From an uncultured Rhodospirillaceae bacterium (GTDB taxonomy: Bacteria; Pseudomonadota; Alphaproteobacteria; CAAGCB01; CAG-977): a stretch of 64,000 nt of DNA. Below the pieces are notes generated by a model. The model was given only the letters and a program-made list of their open reading frames with translations. It ran no database searches and had not been told where the DNA came from. The stretch is taken from NCBI GenBank assembly GCA_900550445.1, contig URSF01000001.1, forward strand, positions 62,001 through 126,000, read 5' to 3'. Shown here one piece after another: positions 27,195 through 36,056 of this stretch. The translations under genes were made by a program, and so were the position numbers. Position 1 is the stretch's first letter; each line of letters begins with the position of its first letter.

Positions 27195-29342
27195 ATGTCT
27201 ATGTTTAAAGAATTCCGCAGGGAAATCGAATGGGGCGGGCGCACTTTGTCCGTCGAAACCGGAAAAATCGGCCGTCAGGCGGACGCTTCCGTTATTGTCA
27301 AATACGGTGAAACTGTTGTTCATTGCGCCGTGTGCGCCGCTAAAACCGTTCCCGAAGGAATGGAAGAAGATTTTTTGCCTTTAACAGTTAATTATCAGGA
27401 AAAAGCTTATGCGGCCGGTCGTATTCCGGGCGGCTTTTTCCGCCGCGAAGGCCGTCCCGCCGAACATGAAATTCTGGCGGCCCGTCTGATCGACCGCCCG
27501 ATCCGGCCGTTGTTTGCCAAAGGATACTGCAATGATACGCAGGTAACCTGCACGGTGTTAAGCCATGATATGGAAAACGATCCCGATATCGTCGCCATGA
27601 TTTCCGCTTCTGCCGCTTTGGCGCTGTCCGGCCTGCCGTTCTTAGGGCCTATCGGCGCCGCGCGCGTCGGATACAAGGACGGTCAGTATATTTTGAACCC
27701 GACCGTTGCGGAACGTGAAACGTCCCAGCTGGATCTGGTTGTCGCCGGAACGTCGCAGGGCGTTTTGATGGTTGAATCCGAAGCCGGCGAATTGTCCGAA
27801 GAAGTCATGCTGGGCGCTGTCGTTTTCGGCCATGAAAAAATGCAGGCGGTGATCGACATGATCAACGGCCTGAAATCCGAAGCGGGCAAAGAACCCTGGC
27901 CGATGCCGGTTCCCGCGCCCGAATACAAGATTGTTTATGATAAATTTATGGACGCTTACGGCGCCGAATTGCGCGAAGCGTATAAGATTACGGATAAACT
28001 GGAACGTCAAAACGCCGTTGCCGATATCCGCGAAGCCGCAAAGATCAGCGTTGCCGAAAATGAAGCCGAGGCCGCCGTTGCAACACGCGTTTTCCACGAA
28101 ATGGAATACCATACGGTGCGCGATGCGATTTTGGAAACGGGCGTGCGCATTGACGGCCGCGATACGAAAACGGTTCGTCCGATTACGGCCGAAGTCGGCG
28201 TTCTGCCGCGCGCGCACGGTTCCGCTTTGTTCACCCGCGGCGAAACGCAGGCGCTGGTTGTCGCCACGCTGGGAACGGATCAGGACGAACAGATCGTTGA
28301 CGCTTTGACAGGTGAATATCGTCAATCCTTTATGTTGCATTACAACTTCCCGCCGTATTCTGTCGGTGAAACGGGACGTATCGGTTCTCCGGGACGCCGC
28401 GAGATCGGACACGGCAAGCTGGCTTGGCGCGCCATTCACCCGATGTTGCCTTCCAAAGAAGAATTCCCGTATTCGATTCGCGTTGTTTCCGAAATTATGG
28501 AATCCAACGGGTCTTCTTCCATGGCGACTGTTTGCGGTTCGTGTTTGGCTTTGATGGACGCCGGCGTTCCGATGAAGGCTCCCGTCGCCGGGATCGCCAT
28601 GGGATTAATTAAGGAAGAAGACGGCCGTTTTGCCGTTTTGACCGATATCTTGGGCGATGAAGATCACTTGGGCGATATGGACTTTAAGGTCGCCGGAACA
28701 AAAGACGGTGTCACTTCTTTGCAGATGGATATCAAAATCACGTCCATTACAAAGGAAATTATGGAAATCGCTTTGAAACAGGCAAAAGAAGGTCGCTTGC
28801 ATATTCTGGACAAGATGGCCGAAGCGATCGCCGCACCGCGTGACAGCGTTTCCGAAAACGCTCCGCGCATTACGACATTGCAGATTAACAAAGACAAGAT
28901 TCGTGATGTGATCGGCACGGGCGGTAAAGTGATTCGTGAAATTACGGAAACGACCGGCTGCAAGATTGATATTTCCGAAGACGGCCTGATTAAAATCGCA
29001 TCGTTCTCCGAATCTTCGGGCGAAGCGGCTTTGAACTGGATTAAGGGGATTGTTTCGGAACCCGAAGTCGGCCAGATTTACGACGGCAAAGTCGTGAAAG
29101 TCGTTGAATTCGGGGCTTTTGTCAACTTCCTGGGGGCAAAAGACGGTCTGGTTCATATTTCCGAACTGGCGCCGAAGCGCGTCGGCAAAGTGACGGACGT
29201 CGTGAACGAAGGCGATCATGTGAAAGTCAAATGCATCGCCATTGACAACCGAGGCAAGGTCAAATTGTCAATGAAGCGCGTCAATCAGGAAACCGGTGAA
29301 GATATGGACAATCAGGAACAGTCTGAACAGTCTGCCGAATAA
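27195..29342 (+). CDS. pnp: Polyribonucleotide nucleotidyltransferase (PNPase)
   Basis: A 715-residue PNPase, a 3'-5' phosphorolytic exoribonuclease of the RNA degradosome. Two RNase PH domains, a KH domain ('[20 protein letters not shown]') and an S1 domain ('[20 protein letters not shown]') appear in order. The N-terminus '[20 protein letters not shown]' is the alphaproteobacterial form. The ATG at 27195 fits homologues better than the longer readings upstream; the ATG two codons later is also possible. It ends in an acidic/Gln-rich tail. Confidence 0.96.
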   Translation: MSMFKEFRREIEWGGRTLSVETGKIGRQADASVIVKYGETVVHCAVCAAKTVPEGMEEDFLPLTVNYQEKAYAAGRIPGGFFRREGRPAEHEILAARLIDRPIRPLFAKGYCNDTQVTCTVLSHDMENDPDIVAMISASAALALSGLPFLGPIGAARVGYKDGQYILNPTVAERETSQLDLVVAGTSQGVLMVESEAGELSEEVMLGAVVFGHEKMQAVIDMINGLKSEAGKEPWPMPVPAPEYKIVYDKFMDAYGAELREAYKITDKLERQNAVADIREAAKISVAENEAEAAVATRVFHEMEYHTVRDAILETGVRIDGRDTKTVRPITAEVGVLPRAHGSALFTRGETQALVVATLGTDQDEQIVDALTGEYRQSFMLHYNFPPYSVGETGRIGSPGRREIGHGKLAWRAIHPMLPSKEEFPYSIRVVSEIMESNGSSSMATVCGSCLALMDAGVPMKAPVAGIAMGLIKEEDGRFAVLTDILGDEDHLGDMDFKVAGTKDGVTSLQMDIKITSITKEIMEIALKQAKEGRLHILDKMAEAIAAPRDSVSENAPRITTLQINKDKIRDVIGTGGKVIREITETTGCKIDISEDGLIKIASFSESSGEAALNWIKGIVSEPEVGQIYDGKVVKVVEFGAFVNFLGAKDGLVHISELAPKRVGKVTDVVNEGDHVKVKCIAIDNRGKVKLSMKRVNQETGEDMDNQEQSEQSAE

Positions 29343-29368
29343 TTACTTTGCGAGAAGGAGCGTTTTCT

Positions 29369-30763
29369 TTGAAATCTCTTAAAAACTTACTTATTTCGGG
29401 GCGCGAAGTCCTTCCTTTGGTCGAAGGAGGAAAAGGCGTCGCCGTCAGCACCTGCAAAACGGCGGGGGCGTGGGCGGCGGAAAATGCCGTCGGAACAATT
29501 TCCGGGGTCATTCCCGACGTTGTTGATGAAAACGGCGAAATCATTCCGATGGAAATCAAAGCGAAAACGCGTCGCGAACGGTTTGAAGAACAGGTCCGTC
29601 ATTCGATTGAAGGGATTATTTCTCAGGCCAAAGTCGCACATGAGATTGCCTGCGGCAAAGGACGTATTCATATTAATGTTCTTTGGGAACAAGGCGGCGC
29701 GCAGCAGATTATTACCGAAGCTCTGGCAGGAGCCAAAGGGCTGATCAACGGGGTGACCTGCGGGGCGGGCATGCCTTACAAGCTGGCGGAAATCGCTTCT
29801 TCTTTTAAAACGTTTTATTACCCGATCGTTTCGTCGGGCCGTGCTTTTAAGGCTTTGTGGGCGCGCGCTTATAAATCCTATGCGGATTTTTTGGGCGGCG
29901 TCGTTTACGAAGATCCCTGGAAAGCCGGCGGCCATATCGGATTGTCAAACAATGACGATCCGGCCGTGCCGCAGAATCCGTACGAACGCATTGTCGAACT
30001 GCGTCGGTCCATGTCGGCGGTCGGGTTGGAACAAACGCCGATCATTATTGCCGGCGGCGTGTGGTATTTGCGGGAATTTCAGGATTATATCGATAATCCC
30101 GAAATCGGGCCGACGGCGTTTCAGTTCGGAACGCGTTCTTTGCTGACGCGGGAAAGCCCGGTCGCCAAAGCCTGGCAGAAGGCTCTGCTGACTTTGAAAA
30201 AAGGCGAAATCGCTTTACAGCGTTTTTCACCGACCGGCTTTATGTCTTCGGCGATAAAGAACAGGTTCTTAACGGATTTGTTTGACCGTTCGGCAACGGC
30301 GATGCCTTATAAAGACGCGCCGGATGGGGATTTTCAAGTCCCGTTGAATACCGGGGCGAACAAGGTTTATGTTACCGCTGCCGACAAAGAACGGGCGGAC
30401 GGTTACATTGGCGCGGGACGCACGGTTATTTTAAAAACGAATGACGATCAGGTCGTTTTCGTAACGCCGAAAAATCAGGAATATATTCAGCGGGCGCGCG
30501 CCGACTGCATGGGGTGTATTTCGCAGTGTCTGTTTTCCGGTTTTTGCCAGTCGTCAGAAAATCTGTCGACGGGAAAAACGCCTGATCCGCGGTATTTTTG
30601 CATTAAAGACGCTTTGTACCGGGCGGCGCATGGTGGTTCGGTGGACGATGAATTGATTTTTGTCGGCGATAACGCCACTCGTTTTGCAACGGATCCTTTG
30701 TTTAAGGACGGGGCTTTGCCGACGGTAAAGGAATTTATCGCGAAGCTGCTGACAGGTGACTGA
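29369..30763 (+). CDS. Nitronate monooxygenase-like flavin protein with a C-terminal Cys motif
   Basis: A 464-residue protein of the nitronate monooxygenase (2-nitropropane dioxygenase)/YrpB flavoprotein family, a FMN-binding TIM barrel. 'LINGVTCGAGMPYKLAEIAS' and 'TPIIIAGGVWYLREFQDYI' match the barrel. Near the C-terminus is 'CMGCISQCLFSGFC', a C-x2-C-x3-C-x5-C cluster that could bind a metal or iron-sulfur centre. The likely start is TTG at 29369, eight bases after GAAGGAG; the TTG at 29348 has no such site. The physiological substrate is unknown. It follows pnp, and a terminator follows it. Confidence 0.8.
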   Translation: MKSLKNLLISGREVLPLVEGGKGVAVSTCKTAGAWAAENAVGTISGVIPDVVDENGEIIPMEIKAKTRRERFEEQVRHSIEGIISQAKVAHEIACGKGRIHINVLWEQGGAQQIITEALAGAKGLINGVTCGAGMPYKLAEIASSFKTFYYPIVSSGRAFKALWARAYKSYADFLGGVVYEDPWKAGGHIGLSNNDDPAVPQNPYERIVELRRSMSAVGLEQTPIIIAGGVWYLREFQDYIDNPEIGPTAFQFGTRSLLTRESPVAKAWQKALLTLKKGEIALQRFSPTGFMSSAIKNRFLTDLFDRSATAMPYKDAPDGDFQVPLNTGANKVYVTAADKERADGYIGAGRTVILKTNDDQVVFVTPKNQEYIQRARADCMGCISQCLFSGFCQSSENLSTGKTPDPRYFCIKDALYRAAHGGSVDDELIFVGDNATRFATDPLFKDGALPTVKEFIAKLLTGD

Positions 30764-30774
30764 TTTATCGACTG

Positions 30775-30800
30775 AAAAGGGAGCGTTAGCTCCCTTTTTT
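30775..30800 (+). terminator. Terminator after the nitronate monooxygenase-like gene
   Basis: GGGAGC-GTTA-GCTCCC (30779-30794) followed by six T. It ends the truB-rpsO-pnp run. Confidence 0.92.
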
Positions 30801-30875
30801 GAATCAATAAAAATAGATTGAACTCTTAAAAAAGAAGCTTTATCTTAATATAAGGAGCTTTTTACGGAGAAGAAA

Positions 30876-31286
30876 ATGAAAACAACGACACGTCCTTTTG
30901 CCTGGACAGTTGATATTTTAAGACGGGCCAAGCTGCGTCCGACATGCCAGCGCATGGGATTGGTCAAATTGCTGTTTGGCTGCGGACACCGGCATATCTG
31001 CGCCGAAGAATTGTATAAAGAAGCCAGAAAAAACGGCATTAACCTGTCTTTGGCGACCGTGTACAATACATTAAATCAATTTAAGGAAGCCGGTCTGTTG
31101 CGTGAAATTCTGACCGGCAGCGATAAAGCTTATTTCGATACGAATTTAACGCCTCATTTTCATTTGTTCTGTGAAGAGGACGGCCGTGTGGAAGATTTGC
31201 CTGCAGAGCAGATAACGGTTTGCTTGTCAGAAGATTTGTTAAAAAATACGGCTGTCAAATCCATTGACGTTGTCGTACGGATTTAG
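30876..31286 (+). CDS. irr: Irr-type Fur-family iron/heme-responsive regulator
   Basis: A 136-residue Fur-family regulator. 'LRPTCQRMGLVKLLFG' and the recognition-helix segment 'LSLATVYNTLNQFKEAGLL' match Irr of Alphaproteobacteria, as does 'SDKAYFDTNLTPHFHLFCEE', the metal-site region. There is no Cys-x2-Cys zinc site in the C-terminus, unlike Fur. Irr represses or activates iron and heme genes and is often unstable when heme is available; a HRM motif (GxxxCP) is not seen. The TonB receptor system at 58-62 kb is a plausible target. The stop is immediately followed by the convergent SH3 gene's end. Confidence 0.78.
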   Translation: MKTTTRPFAWTVDILRRAKLRPTCQRMGLVKLLFGCGHRHICAEELYKEARKNGINLSLATVYNTLNQFKEAGLLREILTGSDKAYFDTNLTPHFHLFCEEDGRVEDLPAEQITVCLSEDLLKNTAVKSIDVVVRI

Positions 31287-31760
31287 TTACTCAAACACTT
31301 CGTCGGGATAAACGCCCCACAGCCGGTCTTTGAAAATCCACCCTTGAAAATGGTCGAATTCGACTTTGCACAGATTTACCCCGGCAGGGCACAGCATCAG
31401 CCGGCCGACAGCGCCGGATTCAATTTTGGCCAAAGGCAGAGCGTTTTGACTGGCCGCGCGTAAAAGCAGACTTTCCCGTTTAAGACGCACGGTCCTGCGT
31501 CCGGACAGCATCGGCTGGTAAATCCAGCCTTCTTTGCCGTTGAAATCTTTTATTCTGCGCCATGTTTCAAATTCTGCCGTTATTTCGACGGGCAGATCGC
31601 TTTTTAAATACACCCATTCGACCGGATAGCGAAATCCGGGGCCCGTGCGCAGATTGACCTGATTGGATCGCAGAGAAACAAAGCGCGGCAGCGGCAGGCC
31701 GGTTTGCGCCTGAACCGAGCCGGTAAAAAGAAAAATAAAGAAAAAAAACAATAAAAACAT
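31287..31760 (-). CDS. Exported bacterial SH3-domain protein
   Basis: 157 residues. A signal peptide (about 1-18) is followed by two SH3-like modules. The first contains 'RSNQVNLRTGPGFRYPVEWV' and 'GWIYQPMLSGRRTVRL', which are typical for SH3_3/SH3_4 proteins. The second ends with 'VEFDHFQGWIFKDRLWGVY'. Such domains often bind peptidoglycan. It begins 1 base after the dut stop, so the two are probably co-transcribed. Its stop codon touches that of irr. Confidence 0.85.
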   Translation of the reverse strand: MFLLFFFFIFLFTGSVQAQTGLPLPRFVSLRSNQVNLRTGPGFRYPVEWVYLKSDLPVEITAEFETWRRIKDFNGKEGWIYQPMLSGRRTVRLKRESLLLRAASQNALPLAKIESGAVGRLMLCPAGVNLCKVEFDHFQGWIFKDRLWGVYPDEVFE

Positions 31761-31761
31761 G

Positions 31762-32211
31762 TTATATGCCGGTTGACCCGAATCCGCCGTCGCCGCGCTG
31801 CGTCATATTTAGCTTTCCGATTTCATGCCATTGAGCCTGAATGACGGGAGCAATCACCATTTGCGCGATTCTCATGCCGCGTTTCAATAAAAACATCGTA
31901 TCGCCGGCATTATACAGGACGACGAAAATTTCACCGCGGTAATCGGCGTCGATGGTGCCCGGAGAATTCAGGACAATAACGCCTTCTTTCCAGGCCAGCC
32001 CCGACCGGCTGCGGATTTGCGCTTCAAACCCGGACGGCAGGGCGATACTGATGCCCGTCGATATTTTTTCACGGCCGCGCGGGGGGATTGTAATCGCCCC
32101 GGGAATCGCTGCGTATAAATCCATACCGGCGGACTCTTCGGTCGCGTAAGCGGGCAGAGGCAAATCCGCGCCGGTGCCGTAACGAAAAACGGGAATTGTA
32201 ATCTTTTTCAT
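31762..32211 (-). CDS. dut: dUTP diphosphatase
   Basis: A 149-residue trimeric-type dUTPase, which hydrolyses dUTP to dUMP and keeps uracil out of DNA. All five motifs are present: 'SAGMDLYA', 'RSRSGLAWK', '[16 protein letters not shown]', '[11 protein letters not shown]' and '[11 protein letters not shown]'. I chose the ATG at 32211, with AAAGG upstream; the reading from 32226 adds five residues. In Alphaproteobacteria dut usually follows ubiB and coaBC, but here neither coaBC nor ubiE is present. Confidence 0.96.
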   Translation of the reverse strand: MKKITIPVFRYGTGADLPLPAYATEESAGMDLYAAIPGAITIPPRGREKISTGISIALPSGFEAQIRSRSGLAWKEGVIVLNSPGTIDADYRGEIFVVLYNAGDTMFLLKRGMRIAQMVIAPVIQAQWHEIGKLNMTQRGDGGFGSTGI

Positions 32212-32307
32212 CGCAAACCTTTCCATTTTTGTGGATTTTTAGCATAAAAGGATTTATAAAAGATAAAGAAATTCTTTATAAGTCTTGTTTCCAAAGGATA
32301 AAATAGC

Positions 32308-32841
32308 GTGCTGCGCAGTTTTGTTTTAGGGGTGTTTATTATTTTTTGCGGTGTTTCCCGGGCTTTTGCTTTTGGTTTGACGGCCGATCAGATGTACCGC
32401 AATTTACTGACTTCTGAAAAAAGACAGGTTCAGTCTGCTTCTTTGTCTTCCGGTCCGCTGCTTTCGTTTAAGAAGGCCGATTCAAAGCCGGAGGCGATCT
32501 GGCAGGAAAAAAAGGTTTATTTTGAAAAGAAAACGCAAAAGCCTGCCGATTTTGATACTGAATACAGCTGGAGCGATATTGTCGTTGCGGTGAAAAAGGG
32601 AAATGTTTCACCTTTTGATCTGGCTGAAATCCGGCGGTTGTCCGAACATGAAAATGCCGAAGCGATCGAACTGCTGGCCTGGATGTACGCGACGGGCACG
32701 GGGTTAAGACAGGATCTGCAGAAATCGTATGCGTATTATTTGCAGGCGGCGCATATGGGGGTGCCGTCGGCGTACGATAACGTCCGCGCCGTTTATCAGG
32801 CGATGAGCCCGGCGCAAAAGGCTTCTCTGCCGTCATTTTAA
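32308..32841 (+). CDS. Exported Sel1-repeat-like protein
   Basis: A 177-residue protein with a signal peptide (cleavage near 'RAFAF', about residue 20). A Sel1-like repeat region follows: 'AEAIELLAWMYATGTGLRQD' and 'SYAYYLQAAHMGVPSAY'. Sel1 repeats are alpha-helical scaffolds for protein-protein contacts. The start is GTG, nine bases after AAAGGA. It converges with the UbiB-like gene, and their 3' ends overlap by 4 bases. The function is unknown. Confidence 0.7.
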   Translation: MLRSFVLGVFIIFCGVSRAFAFGLTADQMYRNLLTSEKRQVQSASLSSGPLLSFKKADSKPEAIWQEKKVYFEKKTQKPADFDTEYSWSDIVVAVKKGNVSPFDLAEIRRLSEHENAEAIELLAWMYATGTGLRQDLQKSYAYYLQAAHMGVPSAYDNVRAVYQAMSPAQKASLPSF

Positions 32842-34217
32842 AGAAAAAACAGGCCGGCCAAAAGACAGGCGGTAATCAACAGAATAATCAGCTTTCCGCG
32901 CCGGTCGGTCGGCCGGAACCGCGCAGCCAGCGTATGCCTGTAGAGTAATTCGGGAATTTTTTCCGGGTTTTCCTGAAAAAAGGGCATTCTTTTATTCTGT
33001 ATGGCCAGTCGTTCGACGTGGTGCGGCGACGGGCCGAAAGCCGTTTGAATGTCTGCCATATTGCTTTTCTGTTTAAAAGGCGCCGTTTTTCCTTTGGCCA
33101 GAAAATCCGAAAATTCCGTTTTGCCGTTTTGCCAGATGTCTCCGTCTGTTTTTAATGTCGTCCGGCAAAGCTCTTCGGTCTTTTTCAGGGCAAAAACACA
33201 GCAGCGAATGGAGTAAGGAAAGAAAATGCCGTTGTCGGCAAAATGCTTTAAAAAACAATCCGCTTTTTGGCCGTTTAACAACAAAGCCGCATGTCGGTCC
33301 GTTTCTTCGATCAGGCGGATCAGCCGCGGGACGGGAAATAACGGCGGCAGAAAACCGGCAGTTATTAAAGCTTTTGCCGCCCGCGGGTAATCTTTGACGC
33401 ACAAAGCTTCCAAAAATGAACTGACGAACAGACGTTCCTGAGGGGACAGCAAAACCGGCAGGCGGGCGCGGGTAACATATAACAGCCCCGTATCGTCGGC
33501 GCGGCATGCCGTTAACGACGGCGTAACGACAAAACCGTCGCGCAAAATCATTAAAATAACGGATTTGATAAGGCAGGATACGGTTTTTTTCCTGTCCGGC
33601 GTCGCCTGTAACGGCCGTAGAGCCGGCCCCGGCAGTAAAGCCAGCCGGTCTTTACCGGTACGCGGCCAGTCCGGCAGCAGCGTTTTTAGACAGTCGTCTT
33701 CGTAAAAATGATCGTTCAGCCGTTCCAAAGCGGCAGCTTCAAAGCGAAAATCGACTTCTTCGCCCAGAATATGTTCAAAAGTTTCGGCCAGTTGTTTGAA
33801 AAAAGGATCACGTCCGGCCAGCATATAAAACACTTTTAAGATACTGACAAATCTCTTTTGTTCGTCTTGATCCGCCGTGTCGGCAAAGTCAGTCGTCGTA
33901 TCCGCGGCTCTGGCCAGCAGATCGGCACGGCCGCGTCCGGCAATATCCGGATACAGCGCGAAAAAAGCCGCCAGCGTCTGCAGGCACGCGCCGGCCTGAT
34001 CCAAAAAACGTCCGAGACATTCTTCCGGCGTCTGCCCCAAAGCTTCCACCGGCGTCCGCGGCGCGCGCAGCAGCAGAAAATCCGCGGGCAGACCGCTTAA
34101 TACCGTCTGCGACTTAAAACGCGCCAGATCGCGGCTGAAACGATAAAGGGTGAGTAAACAAGAAAGCCTGCGCAGCAAAACGGAATCCTCCGCTGAAACA
34201 AAAACCGGAGGTATCAT
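32838..34217 (-). CDS. UbiB-family pseudokinase with all catalytic motifs lost
   Basis: 459 residues, intact frame. The protein aligns by eye with UbiB (ABC1 kinase-like): 'CLGRFLDQAGACLQTLAAF' for the LGPTFIKLGQ region, 'EEVDFRFEAAALERLNDHF' for the E-D/L-R-EAAA region, 'LRDGFVVTPSLTACRADD' for the catalytic loop, and 'LSPQERLFVSSFLEALCVKDY' after it. It also ends in one transmembrane helix. The key residues are gone: the KxGQ Lys is Asp, H-P-G-N is S-L-T-A (about 234-237), and D-F-G is T-R-A (about 249-251). The N-lobe A-rich loop and VAVKV segment are also absent. UbiB helps ubiquinone synthesis. It lies where ubiE-ubiB-coaBC would be. Loss of function or a new role are both possible. Confidence 0.72.
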   Translation of the reverse strand: MIPPVFVSAEDSVLLRRLSCLLTLYRFSRDLARFKSQTVLSGLPADFLLLRAPRTPVEALGQTPEECLGRFLDQAGACLQTLAAFFALYPDIAGRGRADLLARAADTTTDFADTADQDEQKRFVSILKVFYMLAGRDPFFKQLAETFEHILGEEVDFRFEAAALERLNDHFYEDDCLKTLLPDWPRTGKDRLALLPGPALRPLQATPDRKKTVSCLIKSVILMILRDGFVVTPSLTACRADDTGLLYVTRARLPVLLSPQERLFVSSFLEALCVKDYPRAAKALITAGFLPPLFPVPRLIRLIEETDRHAALLLNGQKADCFLKHFADNGIFFPYSIRCCVFALKKTEELCRTTLKTDGDIWQNGKTEFSDFLAKGKTAPFKQKSNMADIQTAFGPSPHHVERLAIQNKRMPFFQENPEKIPELLYRHTLAARFRPTDRRGKLIILLITACLLAGLFFL

Positions 34218-34286
34218 AACGGATATTTCGGGGCGGGAAAGTATTTTTCTAGTGAGAAGCCCGAAAAAATGATGTAAAAGAAAAAT

Positions 34287-34667
34287 ATGAAGAAATTTTT
34301 GTTTGCTTTGTTGTTTTTTGGTTTTTCTTTTTCCGGCGGGGCGGCGGCGGAATCCGTTTTTATGTCAGGATTTGAAGACCTGCCGTTAATGGACGGATTA
34401 AAACAGTCCGAAGACGCGGCGTTGTCTTTTGATTCGCCGGGCGGCCGCATTGTGGAGGCTTATGCCCAAAGCGAGAAGATCGAAAAACAAAAGGTAATGG
34501 AGTTTTATGATAAAACATTGCCGCAGCTGGGCTGGTCGCGTTTAAAGAAAAAAACGCCGGCGTCTTCTTTTTCTTATGCGCGGGAAGGCGAAGAACTGAC
34601 AATTTCCGTTGACGACGGCACGCCCGCAACCGTACGTTTTGAACTGATGACCATGGAAAAGGAATAA
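34287..34667 (+). CDS. Conserved exported protein upstream of an enoyl-CoA hydratase gene
   Basis: 126 residues with a signal peptide cleaved near 'GGAAAES' (about residue 21). The mature part has 'SGFEDLPLMDGLKQ', 'DSPGGRIVEAYAQS' and 'FYDKTLPQLGWSRL', a pattern I associate with small alphaproteobacterial envelope proteins encoded beside enoyl-CoA hydratase. The function is not known. It lies four bases upstream of the hydratase gene and is probably co-transcribed. Confidence 0.72.
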   Translation: MKKFLFALLFFGFSFSGGAAAESVFMSGFEDLPLMDGLKQSEDAALSFDSPGGRIVEAYAQSEKIEKQKVMEFYDKTLPQLGWSRLKKKTPASSFSYAREGEELTISVDDGTPATVRFELMTMEKE

Positions 34668-34670
34668 AAA

Positions 34671-35435
34671 ATGGATTTTGAAACGATTACAGTCGAAAGT
34701 AACAACGCCGTCGGGGTAATTACGTTAAATCGTCCGGCGTCGATGAATGCGGTCTGCGCGGCGATGCTGTACGAACTGGCGCAGGCGATCAGCGATTTTG
34801 ACGCCGAAGAATCAATTCGCGTCATCGTTTTAAAGGGCGAATCCGATTTTTTTGCCGCGGGAACGGACATGTCTGAATTCGCGTCTTCCCAAAACGATGC
34901 GTTTGCGCGGGGCGGCGTTTATTCCCGCGCAGCCGAAACAATCGCGCGGTGCGGCAAACCGATTGTCGCCGGCGCGGCCGGTTATGTGTTCGGCGGCGGA
35001 CTGGAACTGGTTTTGATGAGCGATATTGTCATCGCCGCGGATAATGCCAGATTCGGTTTTCCGGAAATCACGCTGGGCGTTTTGCCGCAGATGGGCGGTG
35101 CGTCGCTTTTGGCCGGCCGAGTCGGACGGGCAAAGGCGATGGATATCCTGTTGACGGGGCGCCATATTTCGGCCGAAGAAGCGTTAGCCTGCGGTTTGGT
35201 TTCCCGCGTGGTTGACAGCGCCGATTTGTTAAATGAAGTCGGCGAAACGGCCGAACGGATCGCGTCAATGCCCGCAGCCGGCGTAAAACTGGCCAAACAG
35301 GCCGTTTTGCAAGCCTGCGGCGGTCTGCCGAAAACCCAAGATACGATCGCCAAATTGTCATTGATGTCCGCCGACGCGCAGGAGGGACTGAACGCCCTGA
35401 AGGAAAATCGTGCGCCAAAGTATGTACATAAGTAG
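34671..35435 (+). CDS. Enoyl-CoA hydratase/isomerase family protein
   Basis: A 254-residue crotonase-fold enzyme. 'LNRPASMNAVCAAMLYEL' opens the fold, 'FFAAGTDMSEFA' gives the oxyanion-hole region, and 'FGFPEITLGVLPQMGGASLL' contains a Glu at one catalytic position. The second oxyanion segment is 'GYVFGGGLELVLMSDI'. It would hydrate trans-2-enoyl-CoA in fatty-acid oxidation or a related reaction. In many Alphaproteobacteria such a gene lies beside rpsT and dnaA, as here. Confidence 0.9.
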   Translation: MDFETITVESNNAVGVITLNRPASMNAVCAAMLYELAQAISDFDAEESIRVIVLKGESDFFAAGTDMSEFASSQNDAFARGGVYSRAAETIARCGKPIVAGAAGYVFGGGLELVLMSDIVIAADNARFGFPEITLGVLPQMGGASLLAGRVGRAKAMDILLTGRHISAEEALACGLVSRVVDSADLLNEVGETAERIASMPAAGVKLAKQAVLQACGGLPKTQDTIAKLSLMSADAQEGLNALKENRAPKYVHK

Positions 35436-35511
35436 TTTATTCCTTGACTTTGGCTTTTATTTGATTGTATAAAACCTACCTTAGTTCTTTTTAAGAAAAC
35501 AGGAAAAAAAA

Positions 35512-35775
35512 ATGGCTAATCATCTTTCGTCAAAACAACGTATTCGTCGCAACGCCCGCCGCGCGGAATTTAACGCGGCCAGAAAATCGCGCGTTCACAC
35601 GTTTACGAAAAAATTTGAAGCCGCTTTGGCCGGTGGTGATAAGGCTGCCGCTGCGGAAGCTTTCCGTACGGCCGAATCGGAAATTATGCGCGCCGTTTCC
35701 AAAGGTGTTTTGCACAAAAATACCGCCGCCCGCAGAGTTTCCCGCTTGTCCGCCCGCGTCAAGGCTTTGGGTTAA
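35512..35775 (+). CDS. rpsT: Ribosomal protein bS20
   Basis: 87 residues, the usual length, with the basic N-terminus '[20 protein letters not shown]' and C-terminal '[19 protein letters not shown]'. It binds 16S rRNA. An AACAGGAAAAA site precedes it. The neighbouring dnaA is typical. Confidence 0.97.
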   Translation: MANHLSSKQRIRRNARRAEFNAARKSRVHTFTKKFEAALAGGDKAAAAEAFRTAESEIMRAVSKGVLHKNTAARRVSRLSARVKALG

Positions 35776-35840
35776 CAAGACTTTAAAAACCTCTGTCCGG
35801 TCTGACCGGGTATTGTTTTGTAAGCTTATGTCGGAATTTA

Positions 35841-35877
35841 AAGCAGACAGTCTGTCGGACGGTCTGCTTTTTATTTT
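35841..35877 (+). terminator. Terminator after rpsT
   Basis: AAGCAGAC (35841-35848) pairs with GTCTGCTT (35862-35869), followed by TTTATTTTT. It separates rpsT from dnaA. Confidence 0.85.
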
Positions 35878-36056
35878 TCTTTTATTTGACATTTTTTTTG
35901 AAATTTGTCTGGGGCTTTGGGGCCGGCTACTACATCTTGAGTCAAGATTTTTTATTTCTTTTTTATATGCGAACAGGGCTTGCCTTTCGCAGGGCTGCCC
36001 CCTATTATTTGGCGGCGGGATCGGAATGACGATTCCATAATCTTTAGGATAGACTG

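Noticed and set aside
32838..34217. UbiB-like gene as a pseudogene
   Set aside because: There is no stop or frameshift in 459 codons and the conserved block order is kept, so it was called as a CDS for a pseudokinase.
35776..36056. Replication origin upstream of dnaA
   Set aside because: No TTATCCACA-like DnaA boxes or AT-rich 13-mer array were found; only a terminator and ordinary leader sequence are seen.
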